This document shows, piece by piece, positions 26,555-35,150 of a stretch of 64,000 nt of DNA. The DNA is from JASHUC01 sp963849095 (GTDB lineage Bacteria > Pseudomonadota > Gammaproteobacteria > Steroidobacterales > Steroidobacteraceae): NCBI GenBank assembly GCA_963849095.1, contig CAWKGA010000002.1, positions 62,001 to 126,000 of the forward strand. Direction: 5' to 3'. How positions within the stretch are numbered: position 1 is the stretch's first letter; each line of letters begins with the position of its first letter. The notes beneath the pieces were generated by a model. That model saw only the letters and a program-made list of their open reading frames with translations, was not told where the DNA came from and ran no database searches. Made by a program: the position numbers and the translations under genes.

Positions 26555-26624
26555 GGACCCTGAGTCGCAGGGCTGCAAAAATTGGCCCATGAAACTCAGC
26601 CAGTTTTTTAATACTCAGGGGTCC
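26555..26624. promoter_or_regulatory. ACTCAG repeats upstream of the permease operon
   Basis: ACTCAG occurs at 26594-26599 and 26613-26618 in direct orientation 19 bp apart. An inverted copy sits in GGACCCTGAGT (26555-26565), which nearly mirrors ACTCAGGGGTCC (26613-26624). MocR-type regulators commonly bind direct repeats about two helical turns apart upstream of their targets, so this is a plausible operator; it is not proven. Confidence 0.4.
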
Positions 26625-26647
26625 AGTCGGCTTTGCTTGAAATCTAG

Positions 26648-26663
26648 CCGAAAAATATTTCGG
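26648..26663. other. AT-rich perfect inverted repeat
   Basis: CCGAAA-AATA-TTTCGG, 6-bp arms with a 4-nt centre, between the MocR stop and the permease operon. It could be a weak hairpin or a binding site; the short A/T stretch next to it may belong to the operon promoter. Confidence 0.4.
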
Positions 26664-26790
26664 TTGTGGTGAGCGAGCGTTCCGGGAGGCGGTGCCCGGC
26701 GCCGCGACGTGCGCGGTGGCCGCGGCCGATTCGCTCACAAATGGTTCACGGCCGCCTCAAATCGGGGCGTTGACTGTGGATGCCGCCCAC

Positions 26791-28269
26791 CTAATGCAGC
26801 TTCGAGAGCGCCGCGCCGAGCCGCAGGGCCGCACGCTTGAGCTCGGTCGAGTCGAGGCTTGCAAAGCCCAGACGCGCGCCTTGCACGCGCTGCGGGGTCA
26901 ACGCAAAGGCGGAGCCCGGCAGAAAGTGCAGGCGCTCGGCGCGCGCGAGCTCGGTGAGCCGCGTCAGATCGATCGTATCGGCGAAGCGCACCCAGACCGC
27001 GAGCCCGCCGTCTGGCAAATCGAAGTCGAGCTTGCCGGCGGTCTCCTCACGCAGCAGCGAAGCGAGGAGCTCCCGCCGCTCGCGATAGATCTTCAGCACT
27101 CTGCGGGTATGGCGATGGACCTCTCCGATCGCGATCAGCTCCGCGACAGCCTCCTCGGTGGCCGGATCGCCTTGGCGGTCGATCATCATGATTTCGGCGG
27201 CGGCCCGGTCGATGAAGCTCTTCGGCGCCGCGAGATATCCGAGGCGTAGGCTCGGACTCAGCAATTTAGACATCGATCCGATATAGACGACCCGTCCGTC
27301 CGGATCCGCGCTTGCGAGCGGGAGCATCGGCTGATGCGCGAAGTGAAACTCGTGGTCGTAATCGTCCTCTATGATCGCGAAGCCGAACTGCGTCGCGAGC
27401 GCAAATAGCCGCAGGCGCCGCGCCGGCGGCAGCAGTACCGTGGTCGGAAACTGATGGTGAGGCGTCACATAAACGGCCCGCACGCGGCGCCGGCGGCAGA
27501 TGCGCTCGAGCTCATCGACCCGCAGCCCTTGCGAGTCCAGGCCGACACCGACGACCTCTGCCCCGGTGAAGCGGAAGGATTCACGCGCCGGGGGATAGCT
27601 GAGCTCCTCCATGACCACCGTGTCGCCGCGCCCGACCAGAATGCGCGCCGCCACATGAATCGCCATCTGGCTGCCGCGCGTCAGGCAGATATGATCCGGC
27701 GTGCTAAAGAGCCCGCGATCGAGGTTGAGCATCGAGGATACGGCGCTGCGCAGCGTGAGGGTGCCGCGGGGATCGGCGTAGGAGAGGGAATTGCGGCGCG
27801 CGCGGCGCGCCAGGGCGTGGCGGTAAGCGCGCGCCAGCGCGTTGACGGGCACATGGCGCGTGTCGGGTGCACCGTCATCGAATAGCAGCACATTCGGGGT
27901 GGGCAATATCAGCGGGATGTTGGGCGCCTCCGCGATCATCCGGAAGTCGGTCGCCTCCGGCATGCCGCTCCGCTGCGAGCCATCTGCCCTCGCCGTCGGC
28001 GCGACCACGGGCAAATGCGAGCTGACGAAGGTGCCGCGTGTGCGCTCGCTCTGCACCCAGCCCTGGGCTTCGAGCTCGGCGTATGCCTGCACCACGGTCT
28101 TGCGATTGAGCTCGAGACCCTCCGCGAGCTCCCGCGTACCCGGCAACGCCGCGCCGGAGCTCAGCCGGCCGCGGCGAATCTCATCGATGAGGGAATGGAC
28201 GATCTGCAGATAGACCGGTGTCGTCGATTTTCGCCGGATCAGGATCTTGAAGTCCCAAGGTCGCAACAC
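26791..28269 (-). CDS. MocR/PdxR-type GntR transcriptional regulator with aminotransferase domain
   Basis: 492-residue chimera. The N-terminal GntR winged helix (STTPVYLQIVHSLIDEIRRGRLSSGAALPGTRELAEGLELNRKTVVQAYAEL) is joined by a linker to a class I aminotransferase fold. The PLP lysine is K335 (YIGSMSKLLSPSLRLGY), and EDDYDHEF holds the PLP-ring Asp. Such proteins use PLP or an external aldimine as effector rather than catalysing transamination. It lies directly upstream of the permease operon on the same strand and is its likely regulator. Confidence 0.93.
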   Translation of the reverse strand: MLRPWDFKILIRRKSTTPVYLQIVHSLIDEIRRGRLSSGAALPGTRELAEGLELNRKTVVQAYAELEAQGWVQSERTRGTFVSSHLPVVAPTARADGSQRSGMPEATDFRMIAEAPNIPLILPTPNVLLFDDGAPDTRHVPVNALARAYRHALARRARRNSLSYADPRGTLTLRSAVSSMLNLDRGLFSTPDHICLTRGSQMAIHVAARILVGRGDTVVMEELSYPPARESFRFTGAEVVGVGLDSQGLRVDELERICRRRRVRAVYVTPHHQFPTTVLLPPARRLRLFALATQFGFAIIEDDYDHEFHFAHQPMLPLASADPDGRVVYIGSMSKLLSPSLRLGYLAAPKSFIDRAAAEIMMIDRQGDPATEEAVAELIAIGEVHRHTRRVLKIYRERRELLASLLREETAGKLDFDLPDGGLAVWVRFADTIDLTRLTELARAERLHFLPGSAFALTPQRVQGARLGFASLDSTELKRAALRLGAALSKLH

Positions 28270-28508
28270 GCCGCAGGCCGTCCTCGTGGATATCCAGTCG
28301 CTCGCGCCGGCAGACCCTTGGGCGTCTTGCCGCGACCGGCGCCTTGCTCATTGCGACTCTCCACAAGGTGCAAACCGCGTGCCAGCGGTCGTCGTGGCCG
28401 ATGACCGCCTACCGGGGGTGCGATCATCCGGCTGAGCGCGCGGCTTAGTGCGGCCGGAGTCCTCGGCATACCGGATTCAAACCATTACAATTCGTTAGCC
28501 GGCAGGAG

Positions 28509-29489
28509 ATGGCCACTATGAATAAGCATTTGCTCAGCCGACGTCAATTCACTGCGCGTTGTGCGGCGTTCGGCGTATCGCTCCCCGTGATCAACGCAAT
28601 GCTTGCGGTCCAAGGAGGTGCACAGGCTCTTGCCGCCACTGGTACCGCATCGGAGACCCCAGGGCGTACCGTAAGGTTTCCGGACGGCACAGCCGTCCCG
28701 GCGCTCGGTCAAGGCGCCTGGCATCTCGGACAGGGAAGACATCCGCCAGCTCTTGAAGAAGAGGCGGTGCGCACAGGCATTTCTCTCGGCATGACGTTGA
28801 TCGATACGTCAGGAAATTACGGAAACGGCCGCTCCGAGCAATTTATCGGTCAGGTGATTGCGGGTCAGCGCGATCGCATATTCCTCGTCTCCAAGGTGGA
28901 GGCCGATGAAGTGTCTGGAGATGGCATTGCCCGTGCTTGCCAGGCGAGCCTGGCTCGTCTCGGCACCGACCACCTCGATCTTTATTTGCTCCATTCGCCA
29001 GTCCCCAGCACGCTATTCTCCGGCGTCGTGGCGGGTTTCGAACAACTACGCTCGGCGGGAAAGATTCGCGCATGGGGTGTATCCAACTTCAACAGGGACC
29101 AGATGGAGGATCTATTCGGTGTTCCAGACGGACATCGCTGTGCCACCAATCAGGTCCCTTACAGTCTCCACAACCGGCGCATTGAGCGTGACGTTCTGCC
29201 ATGGTGCACGCGGCATAACATGCCGGTGATGGGGTATTCCCCGCTGGGCGGCGACCACAATCTCGTCGTAGGTGACCCGACACTGGCGCAGATCGGCGCC
29301 GCGCATGGGTGCTCCGCAGCCGCGGTTGCGCTGGCCTGGGTCATCCGCAGTGGGAACGTCATCGCAATTCCCGAATCCGGCTCTCCAGCGCATGCCAAGG
29401 AAAACGCTGTGGCGCTATCCGTAGAACTCACGCCGCGAGACATTCGGACATTGGCCGAGGCGTATCCGGGACCATTGGGCGCAGCCTAG
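28509..29489 (+). CDS. Aldo/keto reductase with Tat-type leader
   Basis: 326 residues. The N-terminus carries SRRQF (10-14) followed by a hydrophobic stretch and AQA-like cleavage site, the twin-arginine layout, so export of a folded, cofactor-loaded enzyme is likely. The AKR barrel has its tetrad D99 (LIDTSGNYG), Y104, K129 (LVSKVE) and H162 (LYLLHSP). It should reduce a carbonyl with NADPH; periplasmic AKRs are uncommon because NADPH is cytosolic. The gene is monocistronic and divergent from the MocR gene. Confidence 0.87.
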   Translation: MATMNKHLLSRRQFTARCAAFGVSLPVINAMLAVQGGAQALAATGTASETPGRTVRFPDGTAVPALGQGAWHLGQGRHPPALEEEAVRTGISLGMTLIDTSGNYGNGRSEQFIGQVIAGQRDRIFLVSKVEADEVSGDGIARACQASLARLGTDHLDLYLLHSPVPSTLFSGVVAGFEQLRSAGKIRAWGVSNFNRDQMEDLFGVPDGHRCATNQVPYSLHNRRIERDVLPWCTRHNMPVMGYSPLGGDHNLVVGDPTLAQIGAAHGCSAAAVALAWVIRSGNVIAIPESGSPAHAKENAVALSVELTPRDIRTLAEAYPGPLGAA

Positions 29490-29574
29490 CGCGCGTACCG
29501 CGAGCATGGGAATTGCGATTTCCAATAGGGCCGCTTATCCCCGCCTGAAAACTCGCCGCTCGACAATCGTCGGG

Positions 29575-30072
29575 CTAGCCCCGCTTGCTCCATGCGCGCG
29601 CATCTCCGACCCAGGGTACGTCCTTTCCGCGCCAGATCTCGACGTTCAGGGACTTGAGCCGCCAGTCGCCGTCCGCGTCCTTCGCCGACCAAGCGTTCCA
29701 AAGCCCGAGGCCGTAGACGAAGTTCTGATCAGTAAAGACGTCATGCTGGAGGATGGACCAAAAGGCGCGGATCCGCACACCGCTGTCCTCCGGCGCCATC
29801 AGCACCTGGCTCATTCGATGCTGGCGCCCGAGGTAGTTGGCCGCATGCTCGTACCACAGGAACTCGGTGAGCTTGCGGATGGCCTCGCGGCCTTTGCAGA
29901 GCCCGGGCGGGTCATGATGAATCCAGCCGTCCTCGAAGAAGCAGTCGAGATAGGCCTCGACATCCCCCGTATCGAGCGCCCAGGCGTATCGGGCGATGAG
30001 ATCGTTGAGGTCCATGCGGTCTTCGATCGAAACTCTTGGCCTCACGGTGCTTCCTCTTGCATGATTGCCCAT
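29575..30072 (-). CDS. SnoaL/NTF2-like family protein
   Basis: About 165-residue cone-fold protein: IEDRMDLNDLIARYAWALDTGDVEAYLDCFFEDGWIHHDPPGLCKGREAIRKL and YLGRQHRMSQVLMAPEDSGVRIRAFW match the SnoaL_4 group, which contains small dehydratases, isomerases and ring-hydroxylating-dioxygenase beta-like proteins. It has no membrane or signal segments. The ATG at 30072 is chosen; a GTG at 30090 adds six residues. Function unknown. Confidence 0.82.
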   Translation of the reverse strand: MGNHARGSTVRPRVSIEDRMDLNDLIARYAWALDTGDVEAYLDCFFEDGWIHHDPPGLCKGREAIRKLTEFLWYEHAANYLGRQHRMSQVLMAPEDSGVRIRAFWSILQHDVFTDQNFVYGLGLWNAWSAKDADGDWRLKSLNVEIWRGKDVPWVGDARAWSKRG

Positions 30073-30119
30073 CTTTTCGGAACGTCCCACCCGACCGCCT
30101 TGAGCGCCCGCGAGGGTCG

Positions 30120-30754
30120 CTACTCCCGATCGCCGGCTCGCGGGCGGTCGAGGTTCCTTCCCCGCTTGGGGGGAAACAGACCTTCCTCACGCTCAACGGC
30201 CAGCAATGCGGGAACGGACAGCGCGGCGAAAAGCGCCGTCACGCCAAGCCCGCCCCACAGGACCAACGCGGCACTTCCCCCGGCCGGCATGCCGGAAGTA
30301 CCGAGAACCGACGCACGAAGCGCGGCAGGAGAAACCCGCGCCAGCCAAATTCCTCGCCGAACGGTCCGAAGAAAAACGGGAGGAGTATTGCCGGTGTTGC
30401 GAGCGACAGCAGCGCCGCCGGATGTATGGCGACCGGGGCGCCCGCGAGCTTGAAAGACACCAGCGCGATGCAGGTTTGCATGGCAGGCGGAACGAGCAGG
30501 ACATAGAGCCACCAGCGAACGGGAACGCCCGCTCGCACGGCTTGGCCCAGCAAGCGCCGAACGCCGCCGAGTCCCTCGCTTGCGTAAGTGGCGACGAGGC
30601 CGCCGGTGCTCGCGCCCCAGCCGGTGATGTAAAGGAGTGGAGCGTAGGGGGCGCTCGGAGAAACGACGCCGAAGGCGAGCAGCGACCAACCGATCCAGGG
30701 CGGAATGCACGCGATCAGGAAAAAAGCCAGAAGCGCCCGTCTCTCCCGCCGCAA
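30120..30754 (-). pseudogene. Broken CPBP-family intramembrane metalloprotease gene
   Basis: The first about 135 codons encode a CPBP (Abi/Rce1-like) protease with several membrane segments and the catalytic motif FGEEFGWRGFLLPRF. The following motifs (FxxxH and the second His/Asn helix) are missing. After about position 30300 the last membrane segment (AALVLWGGLGVTALFAALSVPALLAV) continues in a different frame. The simplest reading is an internal deletion plus frameshift, leaving an inactive relic. A degraded transposase lies just beside it. Confidence 0.7.
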
Positions 30755-30833
30755 ACCCCCTCCCCCCTATCCGGCCGCAGGCAAGTCCCTCGCAATTGAT
30801 GTCCCGGGCCGTGGTGTAACTGCGGCGGTGTGA

Positions 30834-31032
30834 TCACCACCATCTCCGGCTTGGGCCGGTCTGGTCAGACGGCCACGGCGGCAGGCTGACGAGCAGAGGA
30901 TCGTAGCTCAAGGGACCGATGCCTTCCAGGCGCATGTAGCGGGAGCGCTGGACGGCCCACCCGTCGTTCTACCCGAGCAGGATGGCCCCGACGAGGTACG
31001 AGCGCGGCCTCGCCCGGGAAGATGCCGACCAT
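30834..31032 (-). pseudogene. C-terminal remnant of an IS256-family transposase
   Basis: Translation of the minus strand gives MVGIFPGEAAL, then after a frameshift LVGAILLG-stop-NDGWAVQ and RYMRLEGIGPLSYDPL. This is the C-terminal tail of Mutator/IS256 transposases (MVGIFPNEAA...RLVGALLLEQNDEWAVQR...). One frameshift and one Gln-to-stop (CAG to TAG) change are visible. No catalytic part or terminal repeats remain. It is too short and broken to appear as an open frame. Confidence 0.75.
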
Positions 31033-31089
31033 GCCGAGCTCGCATCTATCACGCCCCCCACGGTCCGCGCGTAACGGGCGCTTCCAGAT

Positions 31090-31773
31090 CTAATGCAGAC
31101 TCTCTTTGCTCACCAGAAACCTGACGATATCGATGACATCCTGCGTGCTGTTTAGCGTATCGAGCTCGATACGATACTTTCCATTCACAACGAGGCAGGG
31201 CGTGCCAGGGACCTGCATCGCGATGATCTGCGCATCCGCAGTCCGCATCTTGACTTCCACACCGAAGGAACGGGCGGCCCGCAGAAAGTCTTCGGGTTTG
31301 ACGCCCGTGATGTGCCCGTAGCATCGGGCGGCGTCTTCCAGCGTAGGAAGGGGAAACTTCAACCTATGCGTGTCGGGGTCGACGACAGCGAGTTCGCCAG
31401 TCTTCCACACCGCATCGAATATGGCTTGGTGCGCCTGCTCTGCGACACCCAGCGATTGGGCCGCGAAGAACGCGCGCTGAAACATCGGCATATCTTCGGC
31501 CGCACTGAATGATGTGGGAAGAAACACCATCTGTGCGTTGGCAGGGAGACTCCCCTCTAGTTTCTCGATGACCGGTTGAAAGTAGTTGCAAGCCGGACAG
31601 CCGTAAGAGAACACCTCCAGAACCTCTACCTTCCCCGCAGCCACGTGCGTATCCTGCGCCGGATTCACAAGGACATAGTTCCTGCCCTGGACCCAAGTCT
31701 CTGGGCTCGCGTGTACCCCGAGCGTCAACGTGGATACTATCAGGGCAACCCCCGTCAAGAACATGCGCTTCAT
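31090..31773 (-). CDS. DsbA-like thiol:disulfide interchange protein
   Basis: 227-residue periplasmic oxidoreductase. A signal peptide (MKRMFLTGVALIVSTLTLGVHA) is followed by a thioredoxin fold with inserted helical domain. Active site C59-P-A-C62 in VFSYGCPACNYF; the usual DsbA CPHC is replaced by CPAC. The cis-Pro loop is VPGTPCLVVNGKY. It should oxidise or isomerise envelope cysteines. It is divergent from the BlaI-type regulator, with tandem dyads in between, so shared control is possible. Confidence 0.9.
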   Translation of the reverse strand: MKRMFLTGVALIVSTLTLGVHASPETWVQGRNYVLVNPAQDTHVAAGKVEVLEVFSYGCPACNYFQPVIEKLEGSLPANAQMVFLPTSFSAAEDMPMFQRAFFAAQSLGVAEQAHQAIFDAVWKTGELAVVDPDTHRLKFPLPTLEDAARCYGHITGVKPEDFLRAARSFGVEVKMRTADAQIIAMQVPGTPCLVVNGKYRIELDTLNSTQDVIDIVRFLVSKESLH

Positions 31774-31889
31774 TTCGCTCTCCCGCTATGAGAAACAATC
31801 GATCGAAAGTGCTGCCGCGCCGACATTCGACCGGATGTGTCGACTGACGCGGAGGCTTGCATGGTCGGCGCCCAGCCGTGTGGCGTATC

Positions 31890-31941
31890 TTGACATTTAC
31901 GTCCACAGGTGTAGTCTTAACGTTAGTCTACACCCGTAGAC
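31890..31941 (+). promoter_or_regulatory. Promoter with tandem BlaI-like operator dyads
   Basis: A perfect -35 TTGACA (31890-31895) is followed by two related dyads. GTCCACAGGTGTAGTC (31901-31916) has two mismatches, and GTCTAC-ACCC-GTAGAC (31926-31941) is perfect; their centres are 25 bp apart. A palindromic TAACGTTA lies between. Tandem dyads with TACA/TGTA-like cores over the promoter are how BlaI/MecI repressors autoregulate. The -10 is weak and not assigned. Confidence 0.6.
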
Positions 31942-31963
31942 GGCGCGGCGATAGGAATCAACT

Positions 31964-32341
31964 GTGAAAGCCGTCGGGTCGATCAGCGACGCTGAGTCCC
32001 GCGTCCTCGCGGTACTGTGGCGTGAAGGGCGCTCCACGAGCGAGCGGGTCATCGCTGCGCTTGCGCAGGAGAACTGGGAAGTCTCAACAATCAAGACCCT
32101 CCTTGCGCGCTTGGTGAGAAAGCGCGCCGTTCGTGCCAAGAAGGTGGGTCGGCGCTACCTCTATTCGGCGGTGCTCACTCGCGAGCAGTGGATCACCACC
32201 GAGAGCGAAGGGATGCTCGGCCGCCTATTCGGCGGGCGTGTCGCGCCCCTGGTCCAGCACTTCAGTGAGCACCGAAGACTGTCGAAGGTCGATATCGCAG
32301 AGCTCAAGCGCTTGATCGGCGAGCTGGACGATGGCGAGTGA
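31964..32341 (+). CDS. BlaI/MecI/CopY-type repressor
   Basis: 125-residue winged-helix repressor. SDAESRVLAVLWREGRSTSERVIAALAQENWEVSTIKTLLARLVRKRAVRAKKVGRRYLYSAVLTREQW matches the family DNA-binding domain, followed by the dimerisation and cleavage-site tail. GTG start with AGGAA upstream. It overlaps the M56 gene by 11 nt, the usual repressor-sensor pair. No beta-lactamase gene is present, so the target is something else. Confidence 0.92.
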   Translation: MKAVGSISDAESRVLAVLWREGRSTSERVIAALAQENWEVSTIKTLLARLVRKRAVRAKKVGRRYLYSAVLTREQWITTESEGMLGRLFGGRVAPLVQHFSEHRRLSKVDIAELKRLIGELDDGE

Positions 32342-33662
32342 TGTGCTGACCACTCTCGTCCGACTATCGATCGTAGGCTTGGTCGGGATTCTTCTCGTTG
32401 GCTTGCTGCGAGTGCCCGCGCGCCGCGCGGTGGGTGCCGAAGCGTCCTACTGGCTTTGGCTTCTAGTTCCCGCAACCCTCATTGGCGTGCTCCTCCCTCG
32501 AGCGCCGCCCTGCCTCTGCGGCCCCGAGACCCTCGTCAGTCCGCTATTGATCCGAGGAATCGTGGCACCCCTGGACTTCGCTCCGAGTACCGCCATCAGC
32601 AATCTCGCATCAACCGTCACGCTTCTGTGGGCCATAGGCGCAGCCGTCGCCCTCATGTATTTCGCCTACTCTCAAAGAGTATTGCGGAGATCGCTCGGAT
32701 GTCTGCAGCGGCTTCCCGATGGCACCTACCGGAGCCCGGCCGCAATGCAGCCCATGGTGGTCGGCGCGTGGCATCCCCAAATCGTGCTGCCGGGCGACTT
32801 CGAGACTCGCTACTCGGGAAGTGAGCGCGCGCTTATCCTGGCCCACGAGCGCGCTCACCTTGATCGACACGATGCGCGCACGAATGCCATCGCGGTGGCA
32901 TTCCTGTGCCTGTTCTGGTTCAACCCTCTCATGTACTGGGCATGGAACCGATTCCGATTTGACCAGGAGTTGGCTTGCGACGCGGCTGTGCTCCGACAAG
33001 TCAGAATTGCCCGTCGGCATTATGCACGAGTGCTGGCAAAAGCCCAGCTGACGGCACCCTCCGCGATCGCCTTCGGATGGCGCCGCCGGCACCCCTTGCT
33101 TGAACGAATTGGCATCCTCAGACGTCCAGCGCCCAGTCGCGCTCGGCGACGGACGGGCTATACGCTTGCGCTCATCCTCACGCTTTCCGGAACGTACGTC
33201 GTCTGGGCCGCTCAACCAGACCTCCGCGCACCGATCCTGGCGGCTAAACCTATAGTCGCGGTCAGCCTCCGGTGGTCCATCGATGCGAACGGGGTCCTCA
33301 CTATCGGGCGCGAACCACGTCGGCCGGACATGTCGCTGCACTCTGGAGATCAACTAAGGCTTGCGATGCAATCCCTGTCCGGTGTGATCTACGGGCTGAA
33401 GTGCGTCCCGTCGCTACATACCAATGACTCGGTACCCGCCGCCACCATCCCGCCACAGGGGCCCATGCACGAGGGACCGCAGGAGATCTTGATTGCATGC
33501 GAAATCAGCCACGCGGAGAAGGTCTTCGCCAAACCCGCGGTACTGCTTGCGGACGGGCAAACCGGGGTTATTGAGGTAGGTGATCCCGAGCGAAAAGCCG
33601 TAGTTCGCATCGAGCTCAATGCGTCGACTTCGCCTTCAAGGCTGAAGGCGGCAGGAGACTAG
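32331..33662 (+). CDS. BlaR1-like M56 family membrane metallopeptidase
   Basis: 443 residues. Hydrophobic helices at the N-terminus and around 90-110 flank a zinc protease with HERAH (172-176) and the third-ligand region ELACD (213-217). A last membrane helix lies near residue 280 and a periplasmic tail of about 140 residues follows. That tail does not resemble the penicillin-binding sensor of BlaR1 (no SxxK/KTG pattern seen), so the sensed signal is probably not a beta-lactam. It should cleave the coupled BlaI repressor on activation. Confidence 0.88.
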   Translation: MASDVLTTLVRLSIVGLVGILLVGLLRVPARRAVGAEASYWLWLLVPATLIGVLLPRAPPCLCGPETLVSPLLIRGIVAPLDFAPSTAISNLASTVTLLWAIGAAVALMYFAYSQRVLRRSLGCLQRLPDGTYRSPAAMQPMVVGAWHPQIVLPGDFETRYSGSERALILAHERAHLDRHDARTNAIAVAFLCLFWFNPLMYWAWNRFRFDQELACDAAVLRQVRIARRHYARVLAKAQLTAPSAIAFGWRRRHPLLERIGILRRPAPSRARRRTGYTLALILTLSGTYVVWAAQPDLRAPILAAKPIVAVSLRWSIDANGVLTIGREPRRPDMSLHSGDQLRLAMQSLSGVIYGLKCVPSLHTNDSVPAATIPPQGPMHEGPQEILIACEISHAEKVFAKPAVLLADGQTGVIEVGDPERKAVVRIELNASTSPSRLKAAGD

Positions 33663-33977
33663 ACGAGGTGCTTCGGACGAGCGTCATGACGCAGCCAATC
33701 GCCGTCATGAGCGGCTGACGCCCCGGAATCGTAACTGATCGACTGGCCACCGCCCGCGCGGGTCTGCGCCGATGCAGCGCCACGTCGCGGTCGCAAGACC
33801 AGGCTGCCTTTTTAGGACAGCAAAATCAAAGGATCGAGATAGGTCTGCAAGCGTACGCGTCGACCGCGACCTGATCGGGCTGCGGAAATTCGAGGAAATC
33901 ACGGGCGGGATGCATGGAAGGCAGGTCGATAGTATCCTATGGCTCGTGCTTTTTTCTGTGCGATCGCACCTGACTCT
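33663..33977. other. Intergenic region before the permease pair
   Basis: About 315 bp with no supported gene. Open frames here are short and lack ribosome sites. The region is slightly lower in GC toward its right end, where the promoter of the following permease gene would be expected. Confidence 0.4.
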
Positions 33978-35135
33978 ATGAAGTACCTGCCTCTCGTCTG
34001 GGCTGGACTGTCACGAAGCCGCTTTCGGACGCTCCTCACCTTCCTTACGGTCGTCGCATCCTTTCTGCTGTTCGCGGTTCTGCACGGCGTGAGCGGCGGC
34101 TTCGATGAGCTCGTCAATGCTCAGAGCGATACGCGGCTGCAGGTACAAAGCCGAGTGAGCTACACGCAGTGGATACCGCTTGCGATGCGATCACATCTCG
34201 AGAGGGTTCCGGGCGTGACGGGCGTTGCAGTAACGGCCTACTTTGGAGGCTATTACCAGGATCCGAAGAACCAACTCGGTGCGACGGCTCGCAACGTCGC
34301 CGAAATGTTTAAGTTGTATCCGGAGCTCGAGCTTCCGGCGTCGGAGCGCGACGCCATGCTCCACACTCCCACCGGGTTGCTTGTAGGCGCCGATGTGGCG
34401 CGACGGTACGGCTGGAAAATCGGCGATCGCGTCGCCATCGGTACGCCCATTTGGCAGCACCCGGACGGAACTCGCGACTGGAACTTCACGATCGTAGGGA
34501 TCTATCGATACCAGAACAGCGCACTCACGGCGGACGGGGTATGGATGAACTTCAAGTATTTCGATGACGCGCGTACCGGTCTGCCCGGATTGGTCGCGAG
34601 TTACATCGTCGGTATCAAGGACCCGGCGAGCGCCGAGCACATCTGCGACGAGATCGACGCCTTCTACGGTAACTCCGCAACGCCGACGCTCACCCAAACG
34701 GAGAAAAGCTGGATGCAGGCGCAGATCCGCAGCCTCGGCAACATCGAATTCATGGTGGATGCCATCGTCGGCGCGGTGCTGTTCACGCTGATCGCATTGA
34801 CCGCGAATACTATGATGCAGTCCATTCGGGAGCGCACGGCGGAACTGGGCGTCCTCAAGACAATCGGTTATTCGACCGGGGTCATCAGCGCCCTGGTGGT
34901 GCTCGAGGCGCTGCTGCTGTGTGTGAGCGCCGCCCTGTGCGGGATTGGGATCGCAGCGCTCGTCTTCCCAAAGGTGATTGCGTATTTTGGCATCGGCGCC
35001 ATACCCATTCCCATGTCCGTGGTCGGGACCGGCCTCCTGATCGCCGTGTGTCTGGCGTTCGTAAGCGCGGCATTGCCACTCTGGCGCGCGTCTCGGCTTC
35101 AGGTCACCGAAGCCCTCGCGACACGCCAGGCATAA
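33978..35135 (+). CDS. ABC transporter permease, MacB/FtsX type (A component)
   Basis: 385 residues: an N-terminal membrane helix (FRTLLTFLTVVASFLLFAVLHG), a periplasmic MacB-like core domain of about 220 residues, and an FtsX domain with three C-terminal helices (VDAIVGAVLFTLIALTANTMMQ, ALVVLEALLLCVSAALCGIGIAAL, VGTGLLIAVCLAFVSAALPLWRAS). IRERTAELGVLKTIGYS is the cytoplasmic coupling helix. Such proteins extrude or mechanotransduce with an ATPase subunit, but none is encoded nearby. The ATG at 33978 is preferred over one 13 codons upstream. Confidence 0.87.
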   Translation: MKYLPLVWAGLSRSRFRTLLTFLTVVASFLLFAVLHGVSGGFDELVNAQSDTRLQVQSRVSYTQWIPLAMRSHLERVPGVTGVAVTAYFGGYYQDPKNQLGATARNVAEMFKLYPELELPASERDAMLHTPTGLLVGADVARRYGWKIGDRVAIGTPIWQHPDGTRDWNFTIVGIYRYQNSALTADGVWMNFKYFDDARTGLPGLVASYIVGIKDPASAEHICDEIDAFYGNSATPTLTQTEKSWMQAQIRSLGNIEFMVDAIVGAVLFTLIALTANTMMQSIRERTAELGVLKTIGYSTGVISALVVLEALLLCVSAALCGIGIAALVFPKVIAYFGIGAIPIPMSVVGTGLLIAVCLAFVSAALPLWRASRLQVTEALATRQA

Positions 35136-35150
35136 CCGGAGGATTGCGGA

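Noticed and set aside
24965..26563. Plus-strand open frame of 532 codons over the permease operon
   Set aside because: His/Arg/Asp-rich antisense frame without motifs; the overlapping operon has four coherent genes.
30206..30799. Plus-strand open frame across the protease pseudogene
   Set aside because: Antisense composition, no domain, and no ribosome site.
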